Origin: Candidatus Heimdallarchaeota archaeon
GTDB lineage: Archaea; Asgardarchaeota; Heimdallarchaeia; JABLTI01
NCBI GenBank assembly: GCA_023128635.1
Contig: JAGMDP010000150.1
Span: 1-31,197 of the forward strand
Reading direction: 5' to 3'
DNA: 31,197 nucleotides
The translations under genes and the position numbers were made by a program. Below the pieces are notes generated by a model. It ran no database searches. It was not told where the DNA came from and was given only the letters and a program-made list of their open reading frames with translations. This document shows positions 8,155-15,241 of this stretch, one piece after another. Each line of letters begins with the position of its first letter. Position 1 is the stretch's first letter.

Positions 8155-8805
8155 TCAACTAATTGCATTATTGATTGGAAAATAATATCTTCTTCGACCT
8201 TTTCTTTGAATAGTGATAAAATCTTCTTGTTCAAGAATTACTAGATGATATGTTACTGTGCTTTGACTTCTTTGCACTTTTTTCTTAATTCTCAATTGCG
8301 TTATTCCTGGTTCTTCACGAATTATAGACAGTATTTGATTTCTAGTTTCAGATTTTAATACAATCATGTGAGTTAGTTCACTTGACTCATCCGAAAAACT
8401 TCCGTCGTTTAGATAAAACATAAGGTATTGTTTGGTTCTTTTTCTTTTGATCATTTCAAACCTTTCAAGCCAAGAAAGATGCCATTGTGTTTGTCCTCTG
8501 CTTAATTCAAGATTTTTTACAATTTCGCTGAAGTGTACTCCTGGTTTTTGTTTTATTAAATGATAAATTCTAGCTCGATTATAGTTAGCTAAAACATTGT
8601 CATATGTTACTGTGGAGCTCAATGATCCCACAAAGCTCACAAGCACTAGTAATACAACTCCAACTAATACTCCATAGAGTAATTTCTTGTGAAATGGATC
8701 AAAGATATCTGGGTAATTGTAAATCAACCAGCTAACACTTATTGCTATGCCAGTCGTAATTAGAAAAAGAAATACCCAAATTGCTAGCTTACTCTTTTTG
8801 TGCAA
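8155..8805 (-). CDS. membrane-anchored tandem winged-helix regulator
   Basis: A 216-residue protein with two N-terminal transmembrane helices (about 8-28 and 43-65) followed by two winged-helix domains in the cytosol. The first reads ARIYHLIKQKPGVHFSEIV then LSRGQTQWHLSWLE as recognition helix. The second reads RNQILSIIREEPGITQLRI then SQSTVTYHLVILEQE, with the basic wing KGRRRYYF. Such membrane-tethered ArsR-like regulators are common in archaea and may sense an envelope signal. There is no ATG before residue 90 or so. The TTG at 8805 follows GAGGAAGG, an excellent ribosome binding site, and lies 12 bases after the stop of the upstream membrane gene, so the two are translationally linked. 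Confidence 0.8.
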   Translation of the reverse strand: MHKKSKLAIWVFLFLITTGIAISVSWLIYNYPDIFDPFHKKLLYGVLVGVVLLVLVSFVGSLSSTVTYDNVLANYNRARIYHLIKQKPGVHFSEIVKNLELSRGQTQWHLSWLERFEMIKRKRTKQYLMFYLNDGSFSDESSELTHMIVLKSETRNQILSIIREEPGITQLRIKKKVQRSQSTVTYHLVILEQEDFITIQRKGRRRYYFPINNAIS

Positions 8806-8817
8806 AGGAATCCTTCC

Positions 8818-9237
8818 TCAAACAACTATAGTTATCATTTTCCTATTCTTCTTTTTCATGAGGAAGTAAATAACTATTTCAATTACTCTGTCTGTAAGAG
8901 TCACTCCAGCAACTCCTAAACCCATTTTTGCACTTAAGAATATATCACAATTTGAGCCAACAGTTATTCCAATATATAATAGTAGGAACAGCTGTAAGAG
9001 AATCGTTATGAAGTCTATTGATAATCTAACAATTTTCGTTTTGGGGAAGAATACAATTACAAAATAGATCAGTAGAATTCCTGCTGTAATCCCTTCTATT
9101 ATTCTCGAAGCATTTCTGATTCTTACATCGTCGATGCAAAAGGTTGTTACAGGAATTAGTATTGCAATTACTAGATTTAGACTTACAATAACAAGACTAT
9201 GCAAATTTCTTGAGATTTTTATTAATAGTTCTGACAT
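8818..9237 (-). CDS. small four-helix membrane protein
   Basis: I do not recognise this family. The protein of about 139 residues is mostly hydrophobic, with four predicted transmembrane helices (about 12-33, 42-62, 72-92 and 100-125) and a basic C-terminal tail MKKKNRKM. No catalytic motif is visible. It directly precedes, and is coupled to, the membrane-anchored winged-helix regulator, so it may act as its signal-sensing or inhibitory partner; this is inference from gene order. The ATG at 9237 is preferred to the in-frame TTG nine bases upstream. An AT-rich CTTTAAATAAA element near 9267-9277 would give a nearly leaderless mRNA. Confidence 0.65.
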   Translation of the reverse strand: MSELLIKISRNLHSLVIVSLNLVIAILIPVTTFCIDDVRIRNASRIIEGITAGILLIYFVIVFFPKTKIVRLSIDFITILLQLFLLLYIGITVGSNCDIFLSAKMGLGVAGVTLTDRVIEIVIYFLMKKKNRKMITIVV

Positions 9238-9400
9238 CTTGATCAATTAAAGCTTCACGAATTTTTATTTAAAGAATTGAGGGACACTTTTCGATAAATG
9301 CATAGTACTTAAACAAAATAAAGTGGTTTTCCATAATTCAATATACATAAAATAAAAGAACAAGTTACACTCTAAGGTAAATTATAAAGAAGGGTGTTTT

Positions 9401-11227
9401 ATGAAAACAGCGAGGAAATTATTTGTATTTTTAGTAATAATGAGCTTATGCTTACTGCCAGTACAAATTACGAAGAAAACAAAGGGTGCTAATCCTACTC
9501 CGTTTTTCCATATTAGTATCCTAGCTCCAAATACCAACCCGGCAAGAAATCAATGGGCAACATTGATGGTAGAGCAATTGCCAAAAATAGGGATTGGAAT
9601 AGACGTATTTGATCATACTGGTTGGGCACAAATATCCCCAAGAACATGGGGGTACCCGGGACCGTATCCTATTCCGTCTTATTCTGAGGGCGGATTTGAT
9701 GTTCTCTTCGTCGGTTGGGGTTGGGGTTTAGATATTGACTTCACCGGCTTGTTCGACACTCCATCTTGGCCACCAAATGGTGATAATTTCTACCAATACA
9801 GTCGACCTGAAATGGATTGGGCTCTTGGTAACTATTCTCAATCTTTTGTCTTAGCAGACAGAATTCAGTATGCTGCAGATATTCAAGCACTTCTTTATGA
9901 GGATGTTCCTACAGCAACTATTATTTATCCTCAAGAAGTATTCCCCCACACAACTACTTTGGCTCCAGCTTCTTGGTCTTCATTCCTATGGGCTCTCAGC
10001 TCTCAAGACATGGCTAAATGGGATACCGGAGATACTGAATTCCACTATGCAACTCCTGCTGATTTTGAAGACTTTCATATTTTCAAAGCAGAATCCCTAT
10101 ATGATGTTCAATGGCTTTCTCAAATCTATGGTGGTATGGTTGAACGAAATCCTGATGCTCCGTATAATAATGCATATGGACCTTATGCAGCTACTTCATT
10201 CACAAGTTCTAATGGTATAACCTATCACTTATCAATTGATCCAAATCTAGTTTTTGCGGATGGTTCAAAGTGCAATGCTAGTGATATTGAATACAGTTAT
10301 GATCTAGTAGTCGATACTGATTTTGGTCATCCTGATTATAGCTTTTATTCGCAATACATTGATTCGGACACAATTGTCATCAACAGCGAATATGACATTA
10401 CTGCTAATTTTTTGCAAGCATATGTTTTCCAAGACAGTAATTTAGCTATTGATATTTTCCCTAAGAATATTTGGGGATCAATTCTCCCAGAAGATCATGA
10501 AGCTCAAGCTGTTTCTTGGTCTTTGAATGATGTTAATGATTCCAGGATTATGGGAATCGGACCATATTTTCTACAAGATTATGACCCTACAAATGGTGTT
10601 ATTCACCTGAAAGCTAATAGCTACTGGACAGACTGGGGTGGTCACTCCGCTCAACTATTCACAGATATTTACTTTGAATTTTGGGCTAACAAAGAAGGAG
10701 CTCTATCAGCTCTCGCTGCTGGAGATGTTGATATGATAGACTCAAATTTCAGCCCACAACTAGCTGAAATCCCTGGAACTGTCGATTACACAATTGTTGT
10801 TACTCCTGGTACACAAGAGATGGCTTTCAATTGTATGCATCCATATATTGGTACAGGTGAATTGTGTCCAACAGCCAGTCCCGATTCCGGTAAATACATT
10901 CGACAAGCTATCAGTCATATGATTCCAAGAGAAACCATCGTTGAAGAAATCCTTAACGGATTAGGTGCTCCTGGTGTAACACCTTATCCTAAAGGTGCAG
11001 TTGGCTATGACGATACATTACTTCCCTACGAGTATAGTATTGATCTTGCTAAACAAAAAATGGAACTTGCAGGTTTTGTGTATGATGACACAACCACTAG
11101 TCCCCCTCCCAGTTCGGGTAATATCACTCTGACTCCAACAGTGTCTTTTGGGATTTCCATTGGCACGATTTTTGGGATTCTCTCTCTCCTTGCAGGATCC
11201 ATTGTATTGTTAATTAAGAGAAAGTAG
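9401..11227 (+). CDS. ABC-type oligopeptide/solute-binding protein, apparently circularly permuted, C-terminally membrane-anchored
   Basis: A 608-residue secreted protein with an N-terminal signal sequence (about 1-30) and a C-terminal membrane helix (about 583-605) ending in KRK. It belongs to the SBP_bac_5 group, but the order of parts is changed. Residues 37-185 match what is normally the final third (ILAPNTNPARNQWATLMVEQL, IGI, FDVLFVGWGWGLD, then the QALLYEDVPTATIIYPQ end). Residues 215-560 match the normal beginning and middle (QIYGGMVERNPD, NGITYHLSIDPNLVFADGSK, GIGPYFL, ANSYWTDWGG, ALAAGDVDM, IRQAISHMIPRETIV, DLAKQKMELAGF). A Pro/Ser/Thr linker precedes the anchor. No permease or ATPase gene is adjacent. 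AGGGTG four bases before the ATG is the ribosome site. Confidence 0.85.
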   Translation: MKTARKLFVFLVIMSLCLLPVQITKKTKGANPTPFFHISILAPNTNPARNQWATLMVEQLPKIGIGIDVFDHTGWAQISPRTWGYPGPYPIPSYSEGGFDVLFVGWGWGLDIDFTGLFDTPSWPPNGDNFYQYSRPEMDWALGNYSQSFVLADRIQYAADIQALLYEDVPTATIIYPQEVFPHTTTLAPASWSSFLWALSSQDMAKWDTGDTEFHYATPADFEDFHIFKAESLYDVQWLSQIYGGMVERNPDAPYNNAYGPYAATSFTSSNGITYHLSIDPNLVFADGSKCNASDIEYSYDLVVDTDFGHPDYSFYSQYIDSDTIVINSEYDITANFLQAYVFQDSNLAIDIFPKNIWGSILPEDHEAQAVSWSLNDVNDSRIMGIGPYFLQDYDPTNGVIHLKANSYWTDWGGHSAQLFTDIYFEFWANKEGALSALAAGDVDMIDSNFSPQLAEIPGTVDYTIVVTPGTQEMAFNCMHPYIGTGELCPTASPDSGKYIRQAISHMIPRETIVEEILNGLGAPGVTPYPKGAVGYDDTLLPYEYSIDLAKQKMELAGFVYDDTTTSPPPSSGNITLTPTVSFGISIGTIFGILSLLAGSIVLLIKRK

Positions 11228-11279
11228 TTCTTTACTTTCTTTTTCCCTTTTTTATTTTGTCGGTTTCCTAAAAAGCAAA

Positions 11280-11290
11280 TTATATAATCA
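11280..11290 (+). promoter_or_regulatory. TATA box of the 7TM protein gene
   Basis: TTATATAATCA lies about 26 bases upstream of the ATG at 11311 and no ribosome binding site is seen between them. This is the arrangement of a leaderless archaeal mRNA. Confidence 0.5.
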
Positions 11291-11310
11291 TTGTACTCTA
11301 TTAACTTTTC

Positions 11311-12417
11311 ATGAATATTCTATCTATTACTTACAGTTCCATCTCTCTAGCAATAATTATTGCTAGTATAACAACTATTATTGTGAAGCAATGGAGTCTG
11401 CAATCCAGTGCGGTTTATTATTTCCTGAGTTTAGAGGTATTAATTGCTGTTTGGATCATTGCTGGTATTTTACAAATCATATTTAGTAATCCTGTAGATA
11501 CTCGTTTATCTTTTATTTTTTCAATAATTGGAGTAATAGCGAATGGCTTAGCAATGATTTGCAGTGTTCTCTTCGCCAGCTCATTAAGTGGGTTAATCCC
11601 TCTCAAACAAGTTGCACTATATGTTGTTTTTCTCCTCTTTGGAGGAGTTTTTGGTTTAACGCTTTCATCAGAAGTGTATGCAGTGGAATATGATAGTACG
11701 TTGGATTTTTCAAAAGCCACTGCGAATGTTATCTGGATTATTTGTCTTGCAGGTGGAGTAATAATTGCAGGAACGTTCTTCTTATGGCATCTTGTTCGAC
11801 AGAGAAGCATAGTTGACCAGAAACATAAAATGAGCACAAGTTTCATGATTGCTGGTGTCATTGTTGCTTTTTACGCCAGTATTTTGGTTTATGCTTTAAG
11901 ATTTGTTTCAGAGGGTTTCTCGAAAGCATTTCTCCACTCTGAATTAATTACAACAAGCATTGGAACAGCATTAATTACTGTAGGAATGATTTTCGGAGGT
12001 AAAACTGCCCTGTATGGTTCCTCACAAGTCATTTCAATCAATATTTACAACGAGCATGGGCTTAATCTCTATCAAGGATTCTTCAAAACCACTCATAAAA
12101 TAAATGAACATCTTGTTTCAGGAATTGCTACTGCAATAGCTGCTTTTGCAACTGAAATAATCGGTGAAGAAGTTTTTCCACGTGAGATTGATTTAGGAGA
12201 ATACTCACTTATCCTTGATAAACCAGGAAAATTCGCAGGATTCATAGCATGCAAATACCCCTCTAGTCAAATCCACCAAGGATTGAAGCGTGTGATGACT
12301 CATTATCAACATGGCATGGAGTACGATGAAATATCAAAAATAATTGATGATTATCTTCCTTACGGTACCCCACAGAAAGACCTTGGGTCTCCAACTTATA
12401 GGAGGATTGTTGAGTAG
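11311..12417 (+). CDS. seven-transmembrane protein with C-terminal roadblock/longin-like domain
   Basis: A 368-residue protein. Seven hydrophobic segments span about residues 4-24, 34-58, 66-92, 96-122, 136-162, 176-202 and 208-232. The soluble C-terminal 130 residues begin ISINIYNEHGLNLYQGFF, continue with a helix INEHLVSGIATAIAAFATEIIG, and then beta strands EYSLILDKPGKFAGFIACKY before a last helix. This strand-strand-helix-strand-strand-helix order resembles the roadblock/longin-like folds that are abundant in Asgard archaea and bind small GTPases; the match is by pattern only. The protein may be a membrane receptor or a GTPase anchor. It lies 83 bases after the solute-binding protein gene with its own TATA box, so it is probably transcribed alone. 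Confidence 0.6.
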   Translation: MNILSITYSSISLAIIIASITTIIVKQWSLQSSAVYYFLSLEVLIAVWIIAGILQIIFSNPVDTRLSFIFSIIGVIANGLAMICSVLFASSLSGLIPLKQVALYVVFLLFGGVFGLTLSSEVYAVEYDSTLDFSKATANVIWIICLAGGVIIAGTFFLWHLVRQRSIVDQKHKMSTSFMIAGVIVAFYASILVYALRFVSEGFSKAFLHSELITTSIGTALITVGMIFGGKTALYGSSQVISINIYNEHGLNLYQGFFKTTHKINEHLVSGIATAIAAFATEIIGEEVFPREIDLGEYSLILDKPGKFAGFIACKYPSSQIHQGLKRVMTHYQHGMEYDEISKIIDDYLPYGTPQKDLGSPTYRRIVE

Positions 12418-12522
12418 GTCTGAAGAAGTAATTAATCGTTTTTACATTGAAACACTGATTATAGAGAAATACACTTTTAGAGAGAGATTTTTCGAGGGTA
12501 AAAAGAAAGAGTGAAGAGATTA

Positions 12523-13239
12523 CTATTCAGTAATCGGAGCTCCACAATACGGACATGTAACCATGCTTTCAGGTGGTAATTTTACATTACAGAATGGACA
12601 TTTGTTTTTCTTTCGACCATGACGGGGTAATGCTATTCCTTTAGCTAATGCATCTTTTACTTTCCAAGCATGTTTTTTTGTTGCTCTGACAACGAATGCA
12701 ATAATAAGTATGATAAAAATCAAAGCAAAACCAATAATACATCCTAGCATTATCCAAACCCATCTCAATGAGACCCAAATACTTGGGAAATGGTCTTCAA
12801 TTGTCATTGTATTTGATGTCCCTTGTTCTGTAACTGTTATATCAACAAACCCATATTCATTATCATTCAACCACACACCAAGATATACATCTCCATCAGC
12901 TGTAGCAGTGTAATTAGCTGCTTCGAAACCATCTCCAGGATCATCTTGTGTTAATACCTTGTTTTTATCTCTAAAATTCTCATGAGTATAAATTGCAAAT
13001 CCTATATCATAATCTTCAAACATTGCATCTTCTGTTATTAAGAACTCGTATGTTTTGCCATTCTCCAGATCTTTTACAACAAATGTCTCCATATCACTAC
13101 TTGATGAAATAAGTTCACTACCTTGAATAGGTTGAGAGGAATCTGTCAAAAATAGTAAGGATGTAATCATAAGTAATCCAAATACTAATGCTCTTCTTTT
13201 GAAAGACTTGTTTTTTAAGGAAATCACTAAACTCACCAT
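12523..13239 (-). CDS. secreted-domain membrane protein with cytosolic zinc ribbon
   Basis: A protein of about 238 residues of unknown function. A signal or anchor helix (about 17-32) is followed by an outside domain of about 110 residues, acidic and rich in beta strands (NGKTYEFLITED, GDVYLGVWLNDNEYGFVDITV). It may be a PPC-like or jelly-roll sandwich. A long transmembrane helix (about 153-184) follows, then a basic stretch and a C-terminal zinc ribbon, CPFC...CPYC. The outside-sensor, membrane, inside-zinc-finger plan suggests signalling or assembly across the membrane. I chose the ATG at 13239; the longer frame begins with TTG. A GTATTTAATATC element near 13269-13280 would give a short leader. 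Confidence 0.65.
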   Translation of the reverse strand: MVSLVISLKNKSFKRRALVFGLLMITSLLFLTDSSQPIQGSELISSSSDMETFVVKDLENGKTYEFLITEDAMFEDYDIGFAIYTHENFRDKNKVLTQDDPGDGFEAANYTATADGDVYLGVWLNDNEYGFVDITVTEQGTSNTMTIEDHFPSIWVSLRWVWIMLGCIIGFALIFIILIIAFVVRATKKHAWKVKDALAKGIALPRHGRKKNKCPFCNVKLPPESMVTCPYCGAPITE

Positions 13240-13318
13240 GTAATTATCTAACAGAAATGAAATCAATCGATATTAAATACTTACTGCTTTAACTACAAAT
13301 AACTATTTGGGATTGAGC

Positions 13319-13855
13319 CTAACTTTTGCTGATTTCATCAAAGCACTCTTTGCAGAGTAACTTGATATTTTTCAAACTACTTACAAGTGATTTTTCATTT
13401 TGGTTATAAACTTGAATATCTGTTGGTAGTGTTATTGTTTTCCAAACAAAAGGAAGTTCTATGGTTTGAATTTCTGCTTTCTTTTTCTCTTTTAACGATT
13501 CATCAATAATCCATTCTAGTATAAACCAATCCCCTTGTAGTGCCTTGCATTTCAAACAATGATTAGCATAATATGGTTCAGCTTTTAATTTTCGTTTTGT
13601 TTTATAGAAAAAGGGAAATTCCTCAGATAAAATCTTCCCTACTCGAGTATCTTGCAGCCACAATTGATCTTTTATGGTGATAACAGTACCTTCTTCCGCA
13701 CACTTCCAACATTGATGTTCTACCCACTTCTCTATTACAACTTCTTTAATTTCTTTATTCTCGTATAACTGCTTGCTACAATTCTCACAGAAACCATCTG
13801 ATCGTTTCCAAACTTTGTAATTGGAATCCTTAATTCTTCTTTTCCTTTCTGCCAT
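13319..13855 (-). CDS. hypothetical protein with four CxxC pairs
   Basis: I do not recognise this 178-residue protein. It is soluble and basic at its N-terminus (AERKRRIKDSNYKVWKR). It contains four cysteine pairs spaced through its length: CENC near 23-26, CWKC near 49-52, CLKC near 99-102, and CKEC near the C-terminus. These could make two zinc sites. The central part has aromatic residues and acidic patches without a known active site. The N-terminus recalls zinc-finger domains that bind nucleic acid. The ATG is clear and an AT-rich promoter-like stretch precedes it. It starts 463 bases from the next gene on the same strand, so it is likely transcribed alone. Confidence 0.6.
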   Translation of the reverse strand: MAERKRRIKDSNYKVWKRSDGFCENCSKQLYENKEIKEVVIEKWVEHQCWKCAEEGTVITIKDQLWLQDTRVGKILSEEFPFFYKTKRKLKAEPYYANHCLKCKALQGDWFILEWIIDESLKEKKKAEIQTIELPFVWKTITLPTDIQVYNQNEKSLVSSLKNIKLLCKECFDEISKS

Positions 13856-13913
13856 GACTGTATATGTAGTATTAGCTAATTTAATTATTTCTTAATAAGA
13901 AGAAGAAACGAGG

Positions 13914-13949
13914 GAGAGAAGAACAGCTCCTGATCACCGTTCTTCTCTC
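13914..13949. repeat. 11-bp perfect hairpin
   Basis: GAGAGAAGAAC at 13914-13924 pairs perfectly with GTTCTTCTCTC at 13939-13949 across a 14-base loop. It is the first of a series of stems in this gap. It is not followed by a T-run in either direction, so a simple terminator is unlikely. Confidence 0.7.
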
Positions 13950-13965
13950 GAAGGCAGTTGTTTCT

Positions 13966-13994
13966 AATCACCTAACAATCTGTTAGGAATGATT
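13966..13994. repeat. bulged hairpin with three-base loop
   Basis: CCTAACA at 13971-13977 pairs with TGTTAGG at 13981-13987 around the loop ATC. The stem extends through an AA bulge with about six further pairs between the flanking TAATCA and TGATTA. GAATGAT within its right arm can alternatively pair with ATCATTC at 14004-14010, so two competing folds are possible. Confidence 0.65.
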
Positions 13995-14183
13995 ACCTTT
14001 CACATCATTCCGGTTGAACTTTGGTAAGCTTGAATGTCACTTTTTATCGGAATTCAATCCTGAAGATCGGCAATTGTTTTTTTACCTCTTCAATCTTGAT
14101 TTTCTGATGTTTTCTCATTCTTTTCCTTCGGTTTGTTTCTCGCATTTTTATCATCACATTCTTTCTTGATTCATGTTATATCT

Positions 14184-14219
14184 GGTCACTCAATATATCC
14201 TCTCTGAGGAAATGTGACC
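14184..14219. repeat. hairpin GGTCAC...GTGACC with inner CCTC stem
   Basis: GGTCAC at 14184-14189 pairs with GTGACC at 14214-14219. An inner stem TCCTC/GAGGA closes a three-base loop TCT, with an internal loop between the stems. Flanking T/A and ATAT bases extend the outer stem if one C is bulged. Confidence 0.6.
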
Positions 14220-14297
14220 AATATGTAATCAGCAAAAATAGCTTGAAAAATGATGAAAAATACTGAAAAGGAAAATAAAACCAAAGTAATTTCTCAA

Positions 14298-15092
14298 TTA
14301 CTCAGTTGTTTCAGATAATGCTTTCCGCTCAATTAAGACGGTAACTAATTTTCTTATAGCATTTATTCTTTCTCGTTCATGCTCAATGAACTTTCTAATC
14401 ACTTTTTTAATAGTCCATTGTTCGTCTGGGAAATTTGTATCTTCTTTACTCTTAAACACTTTATCAGTAAGCTTTGGATAGTATAATCTTAGAACGGCTG
14501 TTGCTCCTTGTCGTACTTTAACCACTCGCTCTAAAAGTGTTAAAGATTCCAATTCATCTTTTGTCATTTTTATTATTTCGAGGAATTTCTGTTCCACTTC
14601 ATCCCCAAATCTTGAGACAAAGAAAAGTTCTGTGTGATAAATGTCTTTTAGTTCTTGATTGATTGTTGCTTTTCCTGGTAATAATTCGATATTTCTGTCT
14701 CCATTAGTAAATTGAAAAACAATTCGCAAGAGTTCTTCTGGCAATTTGTTAATTATCATAATATAGAATTCAAACATTTCTTCAGGAATTATTTCAATAT
14801 CTGATTTGAAAACTGCCGATGCTCCAGTTAAATCAGAAAGATTACTAAAACCCTTCAATTCTTCAATTATATCTAATTCATTAATTCCTGCAATGTAATC
14901 TTTACACATTGCCTTGTAATTATTATCGATGCCTATTGATAGAAGCCATTCACTATATTGTTTCACGTCTTGTAGTATTGCATCTATAGCTTCACTACGA
15001 GAATTAGCTTTTGAAAAGCATCCTAAGAATTCAGCTGCGTGTGCATAATAGCAACCGTCTCCTTCTTCGATGTTTACTTTAAGTTCTGCCAT
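14298..15092 (-). CDS. HicB-like N-terminus fused to a DinB-like helical domain
   Basis: A protein of about 264 residues. The first 70 residues resemble the partial RNase-H fold of HicB antitoxins (VNIEEGDGCYYAHAAEFLGCFSKANSRSEAIDAILQDVKQY). The rest is helical and may be a DinB-like four-helix bundle. Histidines in IYHTELFFVSRFG and FIEHERERINAIRK are placed like the metal-binding histidines of that family. No HicA toxin gene is adjacent, so it is unlikely to be a working toxin-antitoxin pair. HicB-like folds are also used as generic adaptor domains. The ATG at 15092 matches a normal HicB start; an in-frame ATG 33 bases upstream is possible. The function is unknown. Confidence 0.6.
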   Translation of the reverse strand: MAELKVNIEEGDGCYYAHAAEFLGCFSKANSRSEAIDAILQDVKQYSEWLLSIGIDNNYKAMCKDYIAGINELDIIEELKGFSNLSDLTGASAVFKSDIEIIPEEMFEFYIMIINKLPEELLRIVFQFTNGDRNIELLPGKATINQELKDIYHTELFFVSRFGDEVEQKFLEIIKMTKDELESLTLLERVVKVRQGATAVLRLYYPKLTDKVFKSKEDTNFPDEQWTIKKVIRKFIEHERERINAIRKLVTVLIERKALSETTE

Positions 15093-15241
15093 GATTTGAC
15101 CAACCAAAAATTCATAAAATAACATTATTTACTAATTGTTTTTTTCAAAATTAAAGCGTTTTTTTTTCACATATTGCTGTGTTCTAGTTTCCTTGGATTT
15201 TCTTGTGTTTTAAATGTTTTTTAATCACTAAAAACATGGTT

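Larger units (their letters stand above)
13856..14297. other. non-coding 442-base gap with several strong hairpins
   Basis: No credible reading frame is seen, but the sequence is less AT-biased than other gaps and full of inverted repeats. Perfect or near-perfect stems occur at 13914-13949, 13966-13994, 14007-14053 (long range) and 14180-14223. On the + strand an eight-base T-run, broken once, near 14075-14083 could end a transcript. This is the best place in the window for an unlisted structured RNA; see the findings. Confidence 0.5.

Noticed and set aside
11418..11861. Open frame of 147 codons on the minus strand inside the 7TM gene
   Set aside because: It is the mirror of transmembrane-coding DNA and has no start signal or domain.
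14250..14266. C/D-box small RNA suggested by ATGATGA and CTGA
   Set aside because: The two boxes are only six bases apart and no second C'/D' pair is present, so a guide RNA cannot be formed.
14298..15092. HicA/HicB toxin-antitoxin system
   Set aside because: No HicA-sized double-stranded-RNA-binding-like gene lies on either side, and the HicB-like part is only the first quarter of a larger protein.
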